Assembly: GCF_000383615.1 (NCBI RefSeq)
Contig: NZ_KB911583.1
Span: forward strand, 186,001 to 250,000
Direction: 5' to 3'
DNA: 64,000 nt
DNA from: Streptomyces canus 299MFChir4.1
Lineage (GTDB): Bacteria; Actinomycetota; Actinomycetes; Streptomycetales; Streptomycetaceae
The notes beneath the pieces are model-generated. The model did not search any database. It saw only the letters and a list, made by a program, of their open reading frames with translations, and had not been told where the DNA came from. Of the stretch, positions 18,385 to 27,784 are shown in pieces. Position 1 is the stretch's first letter. Each line of letters begins with the position of its first letter. The position numbers and the translations under genes were made by a program.

Positions 18385-18507
18385 ATGGGGCGCGTGGAAC
18401 CGGCCGTCGGCCGAGAGAGCCGTACACCGCGGCCTTCGCCTCTTCTGACCTCCCGCCGGCATATCGACCTGCAGCGCGTCTGCAGCGCGATCAGGCCCCT
18501 GGGCTGA
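18385..18507 (+). CDS. Cysteine-type leader peptide 1
   Basis: An unlisted 40-codon reading frame in the 334-base gap before the glutathionyl-reductase-like gene. It ends with SRRHIDLQRVCSAIRPLG. The H-[IV]-D-L-x-R-V-x-[ST]-A core near the C-terminus is the hallmark of actinobacterial putative leader peptides found before sulfur-assimilation genes. ATG 18385 is preceded by AGGTAGGG. A weak sigma-70-like TTGACG (18322) lies upstream. It carries one Cys codon inside the core, so stalling at low Cys-tRNA could regulate the downstream gene; that role is inferred. Confidence 0.6.
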   Translation: MGRVEPAVGRESRTPRPSPLLTSRRHIDLQRVCSAIRPLG

Positions 18508-18606
18508 GCCCGGCCACGGCCGCCCCCTCCTGTCCTGCCCCTCGCTTCCGGCCCGACGACGCTTCCGCCGCGCGTACGTCTGCGCACCGACACCCCGGGG
18601 AGACCC

Positions 18607-19473
18607 ATGTCCGTCACATCGCTCGCCCATGTCCCCGCCACCCACCCCGTCCCCGCGTTCCGGGGCCGCATCGGACAGGACGCGCGCAGCGGGCACTACG
18701 CCGTGCCGCGCCGCTACCGGCTCCACCTGACCGCCGCCTGTGCGGACGGTCTGCGCATCGCCGTCGCGCACAGTCTGCTCGGCCTCGACGACGTCTGTCC
18801 CGTGACCTTCCTGGACCCGGTCCCCGACTGTCCGGACGGCGGGCATTCCGCGCTGCGCCCGCTGTACGAGGCCAGCGCGCACCGGTACTCCGGCGCGGCC
18901 GTCGCGCCGGTGCTCAGCGACGACTGGTCGGGACGGATCGTCAGCACCCACGCCGCCGACATCACCCGCGACCTCGCCCGGCACTTCGGCGGCGGCCGTC
19001 CGGCGCTGTACCCCTGCGGAGCGGAGTCGGAGACCGAGGCCGCCGAGCGGATGGGCCGGGCCATCGCCGAGGCCGCGCAGCAGGCCGGTTCGGCGGGCGG
19101 CGGCGACGTGGACCGGGCCGCCGCCCTGGAACGGCTGCTGGACACCCTGGGCTCACTGGAGCGCTGGCTGGTGGGACGCTCGTATCTGATCAGGGATCAC
19201 CTCACCGCCGCCGACGTCGAGTTGTGGGTCGCGCTGGTGCAACTCGACACCGTGCACCGCGACCACCTCGACGCCGGCGCGGTGCAGCGCATCGCCGACC
19301 ACCCCACCCTGTGGGCCTACGCCCGCCGCCTGACCGCCCACCCGGCCTTCGGCACCCACCTCGACCTCGACGGCATCGCCCGCCGGCACCACGCCCACTG
19401 CCGCGGTCTGGAGGCCGCCGGGGCCGCCGTACAGATTCTGGACTGGGCCGCGCACACCGCCCGCACGTCCTGA
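18607..19473 (+). CDS. Glutathionyl-hydroquinone reductase-like (xi-class GST) protein
   Basis: A 288-residue protein matching the xi-class GST/ECM4 layout. The N-terminal thioredoxin-fold segment HYAVPRRYRLHLTAACADGLR keeps the catalytic Cys (C45). IVSTHAADITRDL comes next, and the helical C-terminal domain has DHLTAADVELWVALVQLD. Family members reduce glutathionyl-hydroquinones by attacking a thioether. The usual C-P-W-A is here C-A-D-G. Streptomyces use mycothiol rather than glutathione, so a cysteine- or mycothiol-derived thioether is a more likely substrate. It is preceded by leader peptide 1. Confidence 0.72.
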   Translation: MSVTSLAHVPATHPVPAFRGRIGQDARSGHYAVPRRYRLHLTAACADGLRIAVAHSLLGLDDVCPVTFLDPVPDCPDGGHSALRPLYEASAHRYSGAAVAPVLSDDWSGRIVSTHAADITRDLARHFGGGRPALYPCGAESETEAAERMGRAIAEAAQQAGSAGGGDVDRAAALERLLDTLGSLERWLVGRSYLIRDHLTAADVELWVALVQLDTVHRDHLDAGAVQRIADHPTLWAYARRLTAHPAFGTHLDLDGIARRHHAHCRGLEAAGAAVQILDWAAHTARTS

Positions 19474-19496
19474 GCGTTCCATCTGATGGACCGGCA

Positions 19497-19527
19497 TTGA
19501 CACCGGTTCGGACGACTGCCTTAACTA
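19497..19527 (+). promoter_or_regulatory. Candidate sigma-70-type promoter before leader peptide 2
   Basis: TTGACA at 19497-19502 is a consensus -35 element. An 18-base spacer leads to TTAACT (19521-19526), giving a plausible -10. It lies just after the GST-like gene and about 80 bases before leader peptide 2, so the transporter operon may have its own start. Confidence 0.45.
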
Positions 19528-19606
19528 CGGGTCCCACCAGGGCCTGTTGCAGCCACAGGTCCACAAGGGTCCCGCGAGACCCCCGAGAACAGCGACGGTG
19601 ACCGAC

Positions 19607-19756
19607 ATGTACGCAGCTCCCAGGACGGCCGCCCGCCGTTCTCCGGGCTGCGTTCGGCCGTACGGCGACTCGCTCGTCGCCGACCGGGCCGTCGACCTGC
19701 TCCGCGTGAGCAGCGCACTGTGTACCGCACCGGGCCGTGCCCGCTGTCGAGGCTGA
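19607..19756 (+). CDS. Cysteine-type leader peptide 2
   Basis: A 49-codon frame in the 440-base gap before the ABC permease, containing VADRAVDLLRVSSALC at residues 25-40, followed by a short Arg/Cys-rich tail. The V-D-L-x-R-V-S-S-A-L-C core matches leader peptides 1 and 3 in this locus. ATG 19607 or the in-frame GTG 19598 could be the start; the ribosome site is weak for both. The core Cys codon would let translation sense Cys-tRNA supply. The rest of the gap holds the promoter at 19497 and no other gene that I can see. Confidence 0.45.
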   Translation: MYAAPRTAARRSPGCVRPYGDSLVADRAVDLLRVSSALCTAPGRARCRG

Positions 19757-19913
19757 CGTACCGCCTCCGCAGCCCCCGCGTTCCTGACGAACACCGCGCT
19801 CGCGGTGTGCCGTCGCCCGCCCCGCCCCGGTTCCCGTGCGTCACGTCCCGCGTCTGTAGTACGCCGTGTCCGCCGTGTCCCAGGGGTATCCCGACTCCCG
19901 CCGGAGCCCCCTC

Positions 19914-20893
19914 ATGAGTGAACCCCCAGGCGCCGCCGTCTCCGTCACCGAGGCGCCGCCGCCAACCGACGTACCGTCAGTACCACCCGCCCCGCAGCGA
20001 GTTCTGCCGCTTCGGCGGCCCGGCCGCTGGATCGCCACCGCCGTCGTCCTGGTCGTTGCGGCCCAGTTCGTCCACGGTCTGGCGACCAACCCGTTCTACC
20101 AGTGGGACCGCTTCGGCTACTGGTTCCTGCGGCCGACCGTCCTCGACGGGCTCCTCATCACCCTCGAAGTCACCGCCTACAGTGCGGTGTTGGGGCTCCT
20201 GGGCGGGATCCTCCTCGCCCTGGCCAGGCTCTCGAAGAGCCCGGTGCTCCGGGCGGTGAGCTGGACCTATGTCTGGGCCCTGCGCTCCATACCGCTGATC
20301 GTCGTCCTGCTCTTCCTCTACAACTTCTCGGCCCTGTACAAGACGTTGAGCGTCGGTGTGCCCTTCGGGCCGGCCTTCTTCAGCTTCGACGAGTCACGGC
20401 TCGCCACCGACATGGCCATCGCCGTCATCGGCCTCAGCCTCAACGAGGCCGCCTACGCGGCCGAGGTCGTCCGCGGCGGCATCCTCTCCGTCGACCAGGG
20501 CCAGCACGAGGCGGCCGCCGCCCTCGGTCTCCCGAAGAGCTACCAGTTCCGCAGAATCGTCTTTCCGCAGGCGCTGCGCTCCATCACCCCGAACTACGTC
20601 AACCAGCTCATCGGCCTCGTCAAGAGCACCTCGCTGGTCTTCTACGTCTCACTGCTCGACCTGTTCGGCACCGTGCAGTCCATGGGCGCCACCTACCCCG
20701 GCGACATCGTGCCCCTGCTGCTGGTCGCCACCGTCTGGTACCTGACCCTGACCAGCGCCGTCTCGGTCGTCCAGTTCTACGTCGAGCGGTACTACGCCCG
20801 GGGCGCCACCCGCTCCCTGCCGCCGACCCCGCTCCAGAAACTTCGGGCCGGTCTCACCGACCTGCGCGCCCGCATCCGCAGGGAGGCCGCCGT

Positions 20894-20897
<4 letters not shown>
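19914..20897 (+). CDS. Polar amino-acid ABC transporter permease
   Basis: A 327-residue HisM/GlnP-type inner-membrane permease. It has a long polar N-terminus, then helices from residue 38 on, with the ABC-binding EAA loop AAAALGLPKSYQFRRIVFPQALRSI around residue 200. It forms the membrane channel with the ATPase at 20894. ATG 19914 is preceded by GGAGCC at proper spacing; the GTG at 19866 would give a 16-residue extension. Context with the monooxygenases suggests an S-containing amino acid as cargo. Confidence 0.87.
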
Positions 20898-21658
<761 letters not shown>

Positions 21659-21696
21659 GCCCCTTTTTTTGCCCCTCCCGATCGACAAGGACAGTC

Positions 21697-22719
21697 ATGC
21701 GCACCCACCTCTCCCGACGCAGCCTGATACGCGGCCTCACCGCGGCGACCACCGTCACCGCCCTCGCCGGCGGGCTCGCCGCCTGCGGTGGTGACAGCGA
21801 CGCCGCCACCAGGACGACCGACAGCGCCGGCACCGTCACCGTGGGCCGGCTCTCCAACGGCGCCGCCAAGGAGACCACCCTCAAGGTCGCCGAGGTGAAG
21901 GCCATCAGCGCGGAACTGCCCGACGCCGTCAAGAAGAGCGGCAAGCTCGTCATCGGGTCCGGCACCCTGCCCTCCGGTTCCCCGCCGCTGGGCTTCGTGG
22001 GCAGCGACCAGAAGACCCTCACCGGCTCCGAGACCGACCTGGCCCGCCTGGTCGCCGCCGTCCTCGGACTCGAGCCCGAGGTCAAGCGCTTCACCTGGGA
22101 GAACCTCTTCGTCGGCATCGACAGCGGCAAGGTGAACGTCGGCTTCTCCAACATCACCGACACCGAGGAGCGCAAGCAGAAGTACGAGTTCGCCTCCTAC
22201 CGCAAGGACGACCTCGCCTTCGAGACGCTCAAGACGTCGAAGTGGACCTTCGACGGTGACTACGAGGCCCTGGCGGGCAAGACCGTCTCGGTGGGCGCCG
22301 GCACCAACCAGGAGCGGATCCTGCTGGAGTGGCAGGCCAAGCTGAAGAAGGAGGGCAAGAAGCTGACCATCAAGTACTTCCAGGACAGCCCCAGCATCTA
22401 CCTGGCCCTGGGCAGCGGCAAGATCGACGCCTACCTGGGCCCCAGCCCCAACTCCTCCTACCACGTCACCCAGACGGCGGGCACACCCAACGCGACCCGC
22501 ATCGCGGGCCAGTACTCCGGTGCCGGCGAGACGCTCCAGGGCCTGATCGCCGCGACCGCCAAGAAGGACAGCGGCCTCGCGAAGCCCCTCGCCGACGCGA
22601 TCAACCACCTGATCGACAACGGCCAGTACGCCAAGTGGCTCGCCGCGTGGAACCTCTCCAACGACGCCGTCTCCAAGTCGGAGGTCAACCCGCCCGGGCT
22701 GCCGCTCGACAACTCCTGA
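21697..22719 (+). CDS. Lipoprotein substrate-binding protein of the amino-acid ABC transporter
   Basis: A 340-residue SBP_bac_3-type receptor. The signal peptide carries a twin-arginine pattern (SRRSLIRG) and a lipobox LAAC with Cys30, so it is probably a Tat-exported lipoprotein. The mature part has KLVIGSGTLPSGSPPLGF and the later FQDSPSIYLALGSGKIDAYLG ligand-cleft segment. It captures the transported compound outside the membrane. Poly-T (seven T, 21664-21670) sits in the short gap before it, without a clear hairpin. Confidence 0.87.
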   Translation: MRTHLSRRSLIRGLTAATTVTALAGGLAACGGDSDAATRTTDSAGTVTVGRLSNGAAKETTLKVAEVKAISAELPDAVKKSGKLVIGSGTLPSGSPPLGFVGSDQKTLTGSETDLARLVAAVLGLEPEVKRFTWENLFVGIDSGKVNVGFSNITDTEERKQKYEFASYRKDDLAFETLKTSKWTFDGDYEALAGKTVSVGAGTNQERILLEWQAKLKKEGKKLTIKYFQDSPSIYLALGSGKIDAYLGPSPNSSYHVTQTAGTPNATRIAGQYSGAGETLQGLIAATAKKDSGLAKPLADAINHLIDNGQYAKWLAAWNLSNDAVSKSEVNPPGLPLDNS

Positions 22720-22777
22720 TCACTGATCAGAAAGCCTGGCACGCACATCCGTTGACTTGGGAAAGGACTCCGCCTCC

Positions 22778-23533
22778 ATGGCCCAGCAGACCGAACTCCG
22801 CGGAGGCGGAGCCTGCCTGAGACCCAGCGCACCCGACATCTCCGTCCTCGACAACGCCGTATGGGCCGCCCTCACCGGCCCCCACGCCCACCTCGCCGAA
22901 CGCGTCGGCCGTGCCGCCCGCTACCCGGCGGACGTCTACGCCTTCGCCGCCCTCGCCGATCCCGGCGATCCGGCGGCCTGGGACGACCTGCACACCCTCG
23001 TCGGCCCCGGAACCACCGTACGGATCAAGCCCGTCGAGCACGTCCCGGACGGGTGGGAGATCGTCGGCGGGGGAGTCGGCGTCCAACTCGTCGACACCGC
23101 TCTACGGGCCGAGCCCGCCCCTGAGACGGTACGGCTCGGCCCCGACGACGTGCCCGAGATCCTGGACCTCGTCGCCCGCACCAGGCCGGGCCCCTTCCTC
23201 AAGCGGACCATGGACCTCGGCACCTACCTCGGCATCCGGGATCGGGGACGCCTGATCGCCCTCGCCGGCGAGCGGCTGCGCCCGCCCGGCTGGACCGAGA
23301 TCAGCGCGGTCTGCACCGACCCGGCCCACCGGGGCCGGGGCCTGGCCACCCGGCTGGTCCGCGCGGTCGCCGCCGGGATCCGGGAGCGCGGCGACACCCC
23401 GTTCCTGCACGCGGCATCGGACAACACGCAGGCGATCCGGCTCTACGAGTCGATCGGCTTCACCCTGCGCCGCCGCTCGCCCATCCTGCTGGTCCGCAGT
23501 CCAGGAACAACCCGCGAAGCCACCGCGTTGTGA
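22778..23533 (+). CDS. GNAT family N-acetyltransferase
   Basis: A 251-residue GNAT. The C-terminal half carries the acetyl-CoA loop VCTDPAHRGRGLATRLV and the late beta-strand DNTQAIRLYESIGFTLRRR. The N-terminal half is a family-specific extension. ATG 22778 has AAAGGA upstream; TTG 22757 is a weaker alternative. N-acetylation of S-modified cysteines is a step of the Bacillus S-alkylcysteine salvage route, whose operon also joins a GNAT, an amino-acid ABC importer and two FMN monooxygenases. That role is inferred from gene content. Confidence 0.82.
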   Translation: MAQQTELRGGGACLRPSAPDISVLDNAVWAALTGPHAHLAERVGRAARYPADVYAFAALADPGDPAAWDDLHTLVGPGTTVRIKPVEHVPDGWEIVGGGVGVQLVDTALRAEPAPETVRLGPDDVPEILDLVARTRPGPFLKRTMDLGTYLGIRDRGRLIALAGERLRPPGWTEISAVCTDPAHRGRGLATRLVRAVAAGIRERGDTPFLHAASDNTQAIRLYESIGFTLRRRSPILLVRSPGTTREATAL

Positions 23534-23589
23534 CTCACGACGAGATCTGCCGGGTGCCCTCGCGCACCCAGAAGGAGGAGGTGACGGGC

Positions 23590-23676
23590 GTGATCCGCAC
23601 ACTCCGCTCCGCCCACCTCCACTCCCGGGCGCACATCGATCTCCAGCGCGTGTCCACCGCGCTCTGTTGTTCCTGA
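23590..23676 (+). CDS. Cysteine-type leader peptide 3
   Basis: A 28-codon frame in the 224-base gap before the first monooxygenase gene. It has a strong AAGGAGGAG ribosome site and starts at GTG 23590. The sequence ends SRAHIDLQRVSTALCCS. This is the clearest of the three leader peptides here: the H-I-D-L-Q-R-V-S-T-A-L-C core is followed by a second Cys codon and then the stop. Low Cys-tRNA should stall the ribosome on the Cys-Cys pair just before the monooxygenase genes; the control mechanism is inferred. Confidence 0.72.
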   Translation: MIRTLRSAHLHSRAHIDLQRVSTALCCS

Positions 23677-23757
23677 CCCGTCTGCTGCCCCAGCCGCCGC
23701 GTCCCGCGCCTTTGCGGGCCGGCCCTCTCGTACGGATCTCCAGGAAGGCACTTACCC

Positions 23758-24954
23758 GTGTCCCCTTCGTCTTCGCTGCATCTTGCCGTCGCCCTCGACG
23801 GCACCGGCTGGCACCCCGCCTCCTGGCGCGAGCCGGCCGCCCGGCCCCGTGAGCTGTTCACCGCCGGATACTGGGCCGACCTGGTCGCCGAGGCGGAGCG
23901 CGGCCTGCTCGACTTCGTCACCATCGAGGACGGACTCGGCCCGCAGTCCAGCCACTTCCTGGACCCGGACGAGCGCACCGACCAGGTCCGCGGCCGGCTC
24001 GACGCCGTTCTCATCGCCTCGCGCATCGCCCCGCTCACCCGGCACATAGGCCTGGTCCCGACCGTGGTGGCCACCCACACGGAGCCGTTCCACATCTCCA
24101 AGGCCATCGCGACCCTCGACTACGTCAGCACCGGCCGGGCGGGCCTGCGCGTCCAGATCACCGCACGCCCCAACGAGGCCGCGCACTTCGGCCGCCGCAC
24201 CATCTCCCCGATCGAGGCATACGACAGCCCCGAGGCCCAGGAACTCGTCACCGACCTGTTCGACGAGGCCGCCGACCATGTGGAGGCCGTCCGCCGGCTC
24301 TGGGACAGCTGGGAGGACGACGCCGAGATCCGCCACGCCGCCACCGGCCGCTTCATCGACCGGGACAAGCTGCACTACATCGACTTCGAGGGACAGCACT
24401 TCAGCGTCAAGGGCCCCTCCATCACCCCGCGCCCGCCGCAAGGCCAGCCCCTCGTCACCGCACTCGGCCACCAGACCGTCCCCTACCGGCTCATCGCCCG
24501 TCAGGCGGACGTCGGTTACGTCACCCCGCACGACGTCGACCAGGCCCGCGCGATCGTCGCCGAGATCCGCGCCGAGCAGGAGACGGCCGGGCGGGCCGAC
24601 GCCCTCCTCCATGTCTTCGGCGACCTGGTCGTCTTCCTCGACGACGACCCGGCGGCGGCCGCCGCCCGCCGGGACCGTCTCGACGCGCTCGCGGGCGAGC
24701 CGTACACGAGCGATGCCCGCGTCTTCACCGGCTCTCCGACCCAACTCGCCGATCTGCTGGGCGAGTTCCAGGTGGCCGGGATCACCGGCTTCCGGCTGCG
24801 GCCCGCCGTCCTCGGCCACGACCTCCCGGCGATCACCCGCGGCCTGGTCCCCGAACTCCAGCGCCGGGGCGCCTTCCGCACCGCCTACGAGGCCGACACC
24901 CTGCGCGGCCTGCTGGGTCTCGCCCGCCCCGCCAACCGCTACGCCGCCGTCTGA
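23758..24954 (+). CDS. LLM class FMN-dependent monooxygenase
   Basis: A 398-residue luciferase-like TIM-barrel enzyme of the bacterial LLM/NtaA-SnaA-DszA group. Visible motifs are FVTIEDGLGPQ (strand 2), HIGLVPTVVATHTEPFHISKAIATLDYVSTGRAGLRVQ (strands 3-4, FMN phosphate site) and a C-terminal FRLRPAVLGHDLP. It uses reduced FMN and O2 to oxidise an organic substrate, commonly cleaving C-S or C-N bonds. GTG 23758 follows AGGAAGG. No flavin reductase gene is in the locus, so FMNH2 must come from elsewhere. Confidence 0.85.
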   Translation: MSPSSSLHLAVALDGTGWHPASWREPAARPRELFTAGYWADLVAEAERGLLDFVTIEDGLGPQSSHFLDPDERTDQVRGRLDAVLIASRIAPLTRHIGLVPTVVATHTEPFHISKAIATLDYVSTGRAGLRVQITARPNEAAHFGRRTISPIEAYDSPEAQELVTDLFDEAADHVEAVRRLWDSWEDDAEIRHAATGRFIDRDKLHYIDFEGQHFSVKGPSITPRPPQGQPLVTALGHQTVPYRLIARQADVGYVTPHDVDQARAIVAEIRAEQETAGRADALLHVFGDLVVFLDDDPAAAAARRDRLDALAGEPYTSDARVFTGSPTQLADLLGEFQVAGITGFRLRPAVLGHDLPAITRGLVPELQRRGAFRTAYEADTLRGLLGLARPANRYAAV

Positions 24955-24976
24955 AGCCGGAAGGACCCGCACCGAC

Positions 24977-26356
24977 ATGAGCAGCAAGCCGCTGAAGCAG
25001 ATCCACCTGGCCGCGCATTTCCCGGGCGTCAACAACACCACCGTGTGGAGCGCCCCCGAGGCCGGCAGCCATATCGAGTTCAGCTCCTTCGCGCACTTCG
25101 CGCGGACCGCCGAACGCGCCAAGTTCGACTTCCTGTTCCTCGCCGAGGGACTCAGGCTCCGTGAACAGGGCGGAAAGATTTACGACTTGGACGTCGTCGG
25201 CCGCCCCGACACCTTCACGATCCTCGCCGCGCTCGCCGCCGTCACCGAACACCTCGGCCTGACCGGCACCATCAACTCCACGTTCAACGAGCCGTACGAG
25301 GTGGCCCGCCAGTTCGCCAGTCTCGACCACCTCTCCGGGGGCCGCTCCGCCTGGAACGTGGTCACCTCCTGGGACGCCTTCACCGGTGAGAACTTCCGCC
25401 GCGGCGGCTTCCTGCCGCAGGCGGAGCGCTACTCACGCGCCAAGGAGTTCCTCGCCACCACCCAGGAGCTCTTCGACTCCTGGCACGGCGACGAGATCCT
25501 CGCCGACCAGGCCTCGGGTGTGTTCCTGCGGGACGCGAAGGCCGGCTCCTTCGTGCACACCGGTCAACACTTCGACATCCACGGCCAGTTCAACGTCCCG
25601 CGCTCCCCGCAGGGCCGCCCGGTGATCTTCCAGGCCGGCGACTCCGAGGAGGGCCGCGAGTTCGCCGCCTCCTCCGCCGACGCCATCTTCAGCCGGTACG
25701 CCACCCTCACCGAGGGCCAGGCCTTCTACACCGACGTCAAGAACCGCCTCGCCAGGTACGGCCGCAGGCATGACCAGTTGCTGATCCTGCCCGCCGCCTC
25801 CTTCGCGCTCGCGGACACCGACGCCGAGGCCGAGGAGCTGGCGCGGATCGTCCGACGCCAGCAGGTCAGCGGGGCCACCGCCCTCAAGCACCTGGAGTTC
25901 GTCTGGAACCGGGACCTGTCCTCCTACGACCCCGAAGGTCCGCTCCCCGACATCGACCCGGACGTCAGCGACGACCACATCTCCAAGGGGCGCGCCCAGG
26001 TCCGCATGTACCGGGACCCGCTGGCCACCGCCCGTGAATGGCGCGAGCTGGCCGCCGCCAACAACTGGTCGATCCGCGACCTGGTCATCCACACGGGCAA
26101 CCGGCAGAACTTCATCGGCTCACCGGAGACGATCGCCCGCACCATCAACGAGTTTGTGCAGGCCGACGCGAGCGACGGCTTCATCCTCGTCCCGCACATC
26201 ACCCCGACCGGCCTCGACGCCTTCGCCGACAAGGTCGTCCCGCTCCTCCAGGAACAGGGCGTCTTCCGCACCGACTACGAGGGCCCGACCCTCCGCCACC
26301 ACCTGGGCCTCGCCCACCCCGACGACGTCCAGGACGAGCAGCGGGTGGCGTCGTGA
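24977..26356 (+). CDS. NtaA/SnaA/DszA family FMN-dependent monooxygenase
   Basis: This 459-residue LLM enzyme matches the NtaA/DmoA/DszA subgroup: LAAHFPGVNNTTVW at the start, FDFLFLAEGLRLRE, and the highly typical ASLDHLSGGRSAWNVVTSWD around residue 120, then YTxxRAKEF-like and GSPETIARTINEFV segments. It probably catalyses oxidative C-S cleavage of an imported S-compound, acting with the upstream LLM enzyme. The start is 22 bases after the upstream stop (AAGGACC ribosome site). Confidence 0.87.
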   Translation: MSSKPLKQIHLAAHFPGVNNTTVWSAPEAGSHIEFSSFAHFARTAERAKFDFLFLAEGLRLREQGGKIYDLDVVGRPDTFTILAALAAVTEHLGLTGTINSTFNEPYEVARQFASLDHLSGGRSAWNVVTSWDAFTGENFRRGGFLPQAERYSRAKEFLATTQELFDSWHGDEILADQASGVFLRDAKAGSFVHTGQHFDIHGQFNVPRSPQGRPVIFQAGDSEEGREFAASSADAIFSRYATLTEGQAFYTDVKNRLARYGRRHDQLLILPAASFALADTDAEAEELARIVRRQQVSGATALKHLEFVWNRDLSSYDPEGPLPDIDPDVSDDHISKGRAQVRMYRDPLATAREWRELAAANNWSIRDLVIHTGNRQNFIGSPETIARTINEFVQADASDGFILVPHITPTGLDAFADKVVPLLQEQGVFRTDYEGPTLRHHLGLAHPDDVQDEQRVAS

Positions 26357-26363
26357 AACGAGG

Positions 26364-26732
26364 TCACTCCTCCCAGTCCAGCTGATGCCCGGGCGTCCCC
26401 ACCGACCGCCCGTACGCCACCGCTTCGGCGCGGCCCGTCTCGTCGCCGCGCCGATAGCGGAACACCTTGCCCGCGAAGACGACCACGCGCTCGTCCCCGG
26501 CCGTGAAGTCGGCGTACCAGCCGTTCTCCGGCTCCAGCGCCGAGGCCAGCGTGTCCGCGAGCGCACCGACGTCCTCGCTGTCGGTCTCCCACTCGACGAG
26601 CGTCCACACCGGCGGCTGCGCGTCACTCGCCCCGTCGATCTCGACCCTGCTGACCTTCCGCAACCGCAGTCCGCGCGGCCCGAACGCCGCGCCGGGCCGA
26701 AGGCTCTCGCCGATGACGTATCCGGTGATCAC
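26364..26732 (-). CDS. Conserved small protein of unknown function
   Basis: A 122-residue soluble acidic protein with no domain I can name. It has an N-terminal beta-rich half (VIGESLRPGAAF...VSRVEIDGA) and a C-terminal FTAGDERVVVFAGKVFRYRRGD segment. It converges on the second monooxygenase with 7 bases between stops and is divergent from the decayed WYL-type regulator at 26844. Such regulators often control a divergent neighbour, so this gene could have been its target. Confidence 0.6.
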   Translation of the reverse strand: MITGYVIGESLRPGAAFGPRGLRLRKVSRVEIDGASDAQPPVWTLVEWETDSEDVGALADTLASALEPENGWYADFTAGDERVVVFAGKVFRYRRGDETGRAEAVAYGRSVGTPGHQLDWEE

Positions 26733-26785
26733 GTGCTGTCTCCTTGCTGATCGGGGGCTTCACAGGTGACGCTACGACCGTATGG

Positions 26786-26824
26786 CTGACATCCTTTGTC
26801 AGGTATACGGCCGTCAGGCATACG
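26786..26824. promoter_or_regulatory. Repeated operator-like sites between divergent genes
   Basis: CTGACA-N5-TGTCAG forms a 17-base inverted repeat at 26786-26802. The direct repeats GTCAGGTATACG (26798-26809) and GTCAGGCATACG (26813-26824) are spaced 15 bases apart. All lie in the 111-base gap between the leftward conserved gene and the rightward regulator remnant. Confidence 0.4.
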
Positions 26825-26843
26825 CCGATGAGGTGATCGCCCG

Positions 26844-27291
26844 ATGCGTGCGGACCGGCTGCTGTCCCTCCTGCTCCGCCTCCAGTCCCGCAGGCAGATG
26901 ACGGCTCGTCACCTAGCGGCGGAGCTGGAGGTGTCGGTCCGTACCGTCCTCCACCAGGTGTTGGAGGACCACGCCCGTTACTTGCCTGGTCGCCAGAGCC
27001 GAGGACGGCATCCGTGGCTACCTCCTGGGATTCGTCACCCCCGACCGCACCGGATATGTCCACCTGATCGCCACCCGCGACGACACCCGCGGCACCGGTC
27101 TCGGCCGTACCCTCTACGAGGCCTTCACCGAGACCGCCCGCCGTCAGGGAGCGGCCCGCCTCAAGGCGATCACCTCGGTCACCAACGAGGGCTCCATCGC
27201 CTTCCACCGCAGCCTCGGCTTCTGCGACCGAGTGGTGGAGGACTACGACGGCCCCGGCCACGACCGCGTCGTCTTCACGCGCGAGCTGTGA
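26844..27291 (+). pseudogene. Chimeric remnant: WYL-type regulator N-terminus joined to GNAT C-terminus
   Basis: From ATG 26844, after a good AGGTGA ribosome site, the frame gives about 38 residues of an HTH domain (MRADRLLSLLLRLQSRRQM then HLAAELEVSVRTV), the usual start of YafY/WYL regulators, then loses similarity. From about 26980 to the stop at 27289-27291 a different frame encodes a GNAT C-terminus (TRDDTRGTGLGRTLYEAF and EGSIAFHRSLGF) that has no start codon of its own. The simplest reading is a deletion that fused two genes. The last 17 bases overlap the convergent kinase gene. Confidence 0.6.
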
Positions 27292-27784
27292 GGACCGCGT
27301 CGATCAGCGGGGCCAGCGAGTTCTCCGGCTCCTGACCGGCGGTGTCGACGACCAGGCGATCCCGGTTCCACGGCTCGTAGTCCCGCCCGGCGATCTGCAC
27401 CCAGTCGGGCAGCGGCAGGTCGGGGATGTCCACCGAACGTGAACGCGCGCGGCGCCGGTGCTCGTCCGGGTCGGAGCAGACGACCTCCACCTCCAGGACG
27501 GGCGCACCGGCCCGTACGGCGGCGTCGCGCCAGGCGTCGCGCGTCACGGCCAGCGGATTGACCGACTCGGCGATCACGGTGAGCCCCTGCCGCAGGTGCT
27601 CCTCGGCGAGGGCGTACCCCACGACATAGCCCACCGGGCCCACGGGATGCCGCGCCAATCCGGAGCGGACGATCGCCTGCTCGATGGTGTCGACCCGCAG
27701 ATGAACGCCGTTCGTCCTGGACGCCAGGAGCCGGGAAAGGGTGGTCTTGCCGGTGGCGGGGAGGCCACCGATGACGATCAGCAT
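27275..27784 (-). CDS. Small P-loop kinase-like ATPase
   Basis: A 169-residue AAA_33/zeta-like P-loop protein. Walker A is GLPATGKTT at residues 7-15. LRVDTIEQAIVRSG holds the substrate-binding Asp, and HRRRARSR is the lid-type Arg cluster. Homologues phosphorylate small molecules or are of unknown substrate; there is no antitoxin partner, so a toxin role is unlikely. Its start codon is 110 bases from the integrase start and faces it, so the prophage was probably inserted just upstream of this gene. Confidence 0.75.
   Translation of the reverse strand: MLIVIGGLPATGKTTLSRLLASRTNGVHLRVDTIEQAIVRSGLARHPVGPVGYVVGYALAEEHLRQGLTVIAESVNPLAVTRDAWRDAAVRAGAPVLEVEVVCSDPDEHRRRARSRSVDIPDLPLPDWVQIAGRDYEPWNRDRLVVDTAGQEPENSLAPLIDAVLTARA

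Noticed and set aside
15693-18671. A 992-codon leftward open frame covering the IclR gene and the dehydratase gene
   Set aside because: Only the first part (15693-16508) encodes a recognisable protein. The rest is antisense to the Fe-S dehydratase and is open because of GC-rich codon structure.
21664-21670. Run of seven T after the ABC ATPase gene as a terminator
   Set aside because: No stable hairpin precedes it, and the binding-protein gene of the same transporter follows at once, so it is unlikely to end transcription.
27275-27784. Zeta-toxin assignment for the P-loop kinase
   Set aside because: No antitoxin gene is adjacent and the protein lacks a convincing UDP-GlcNAc-binding pattern, so a generic kinase label is safer.
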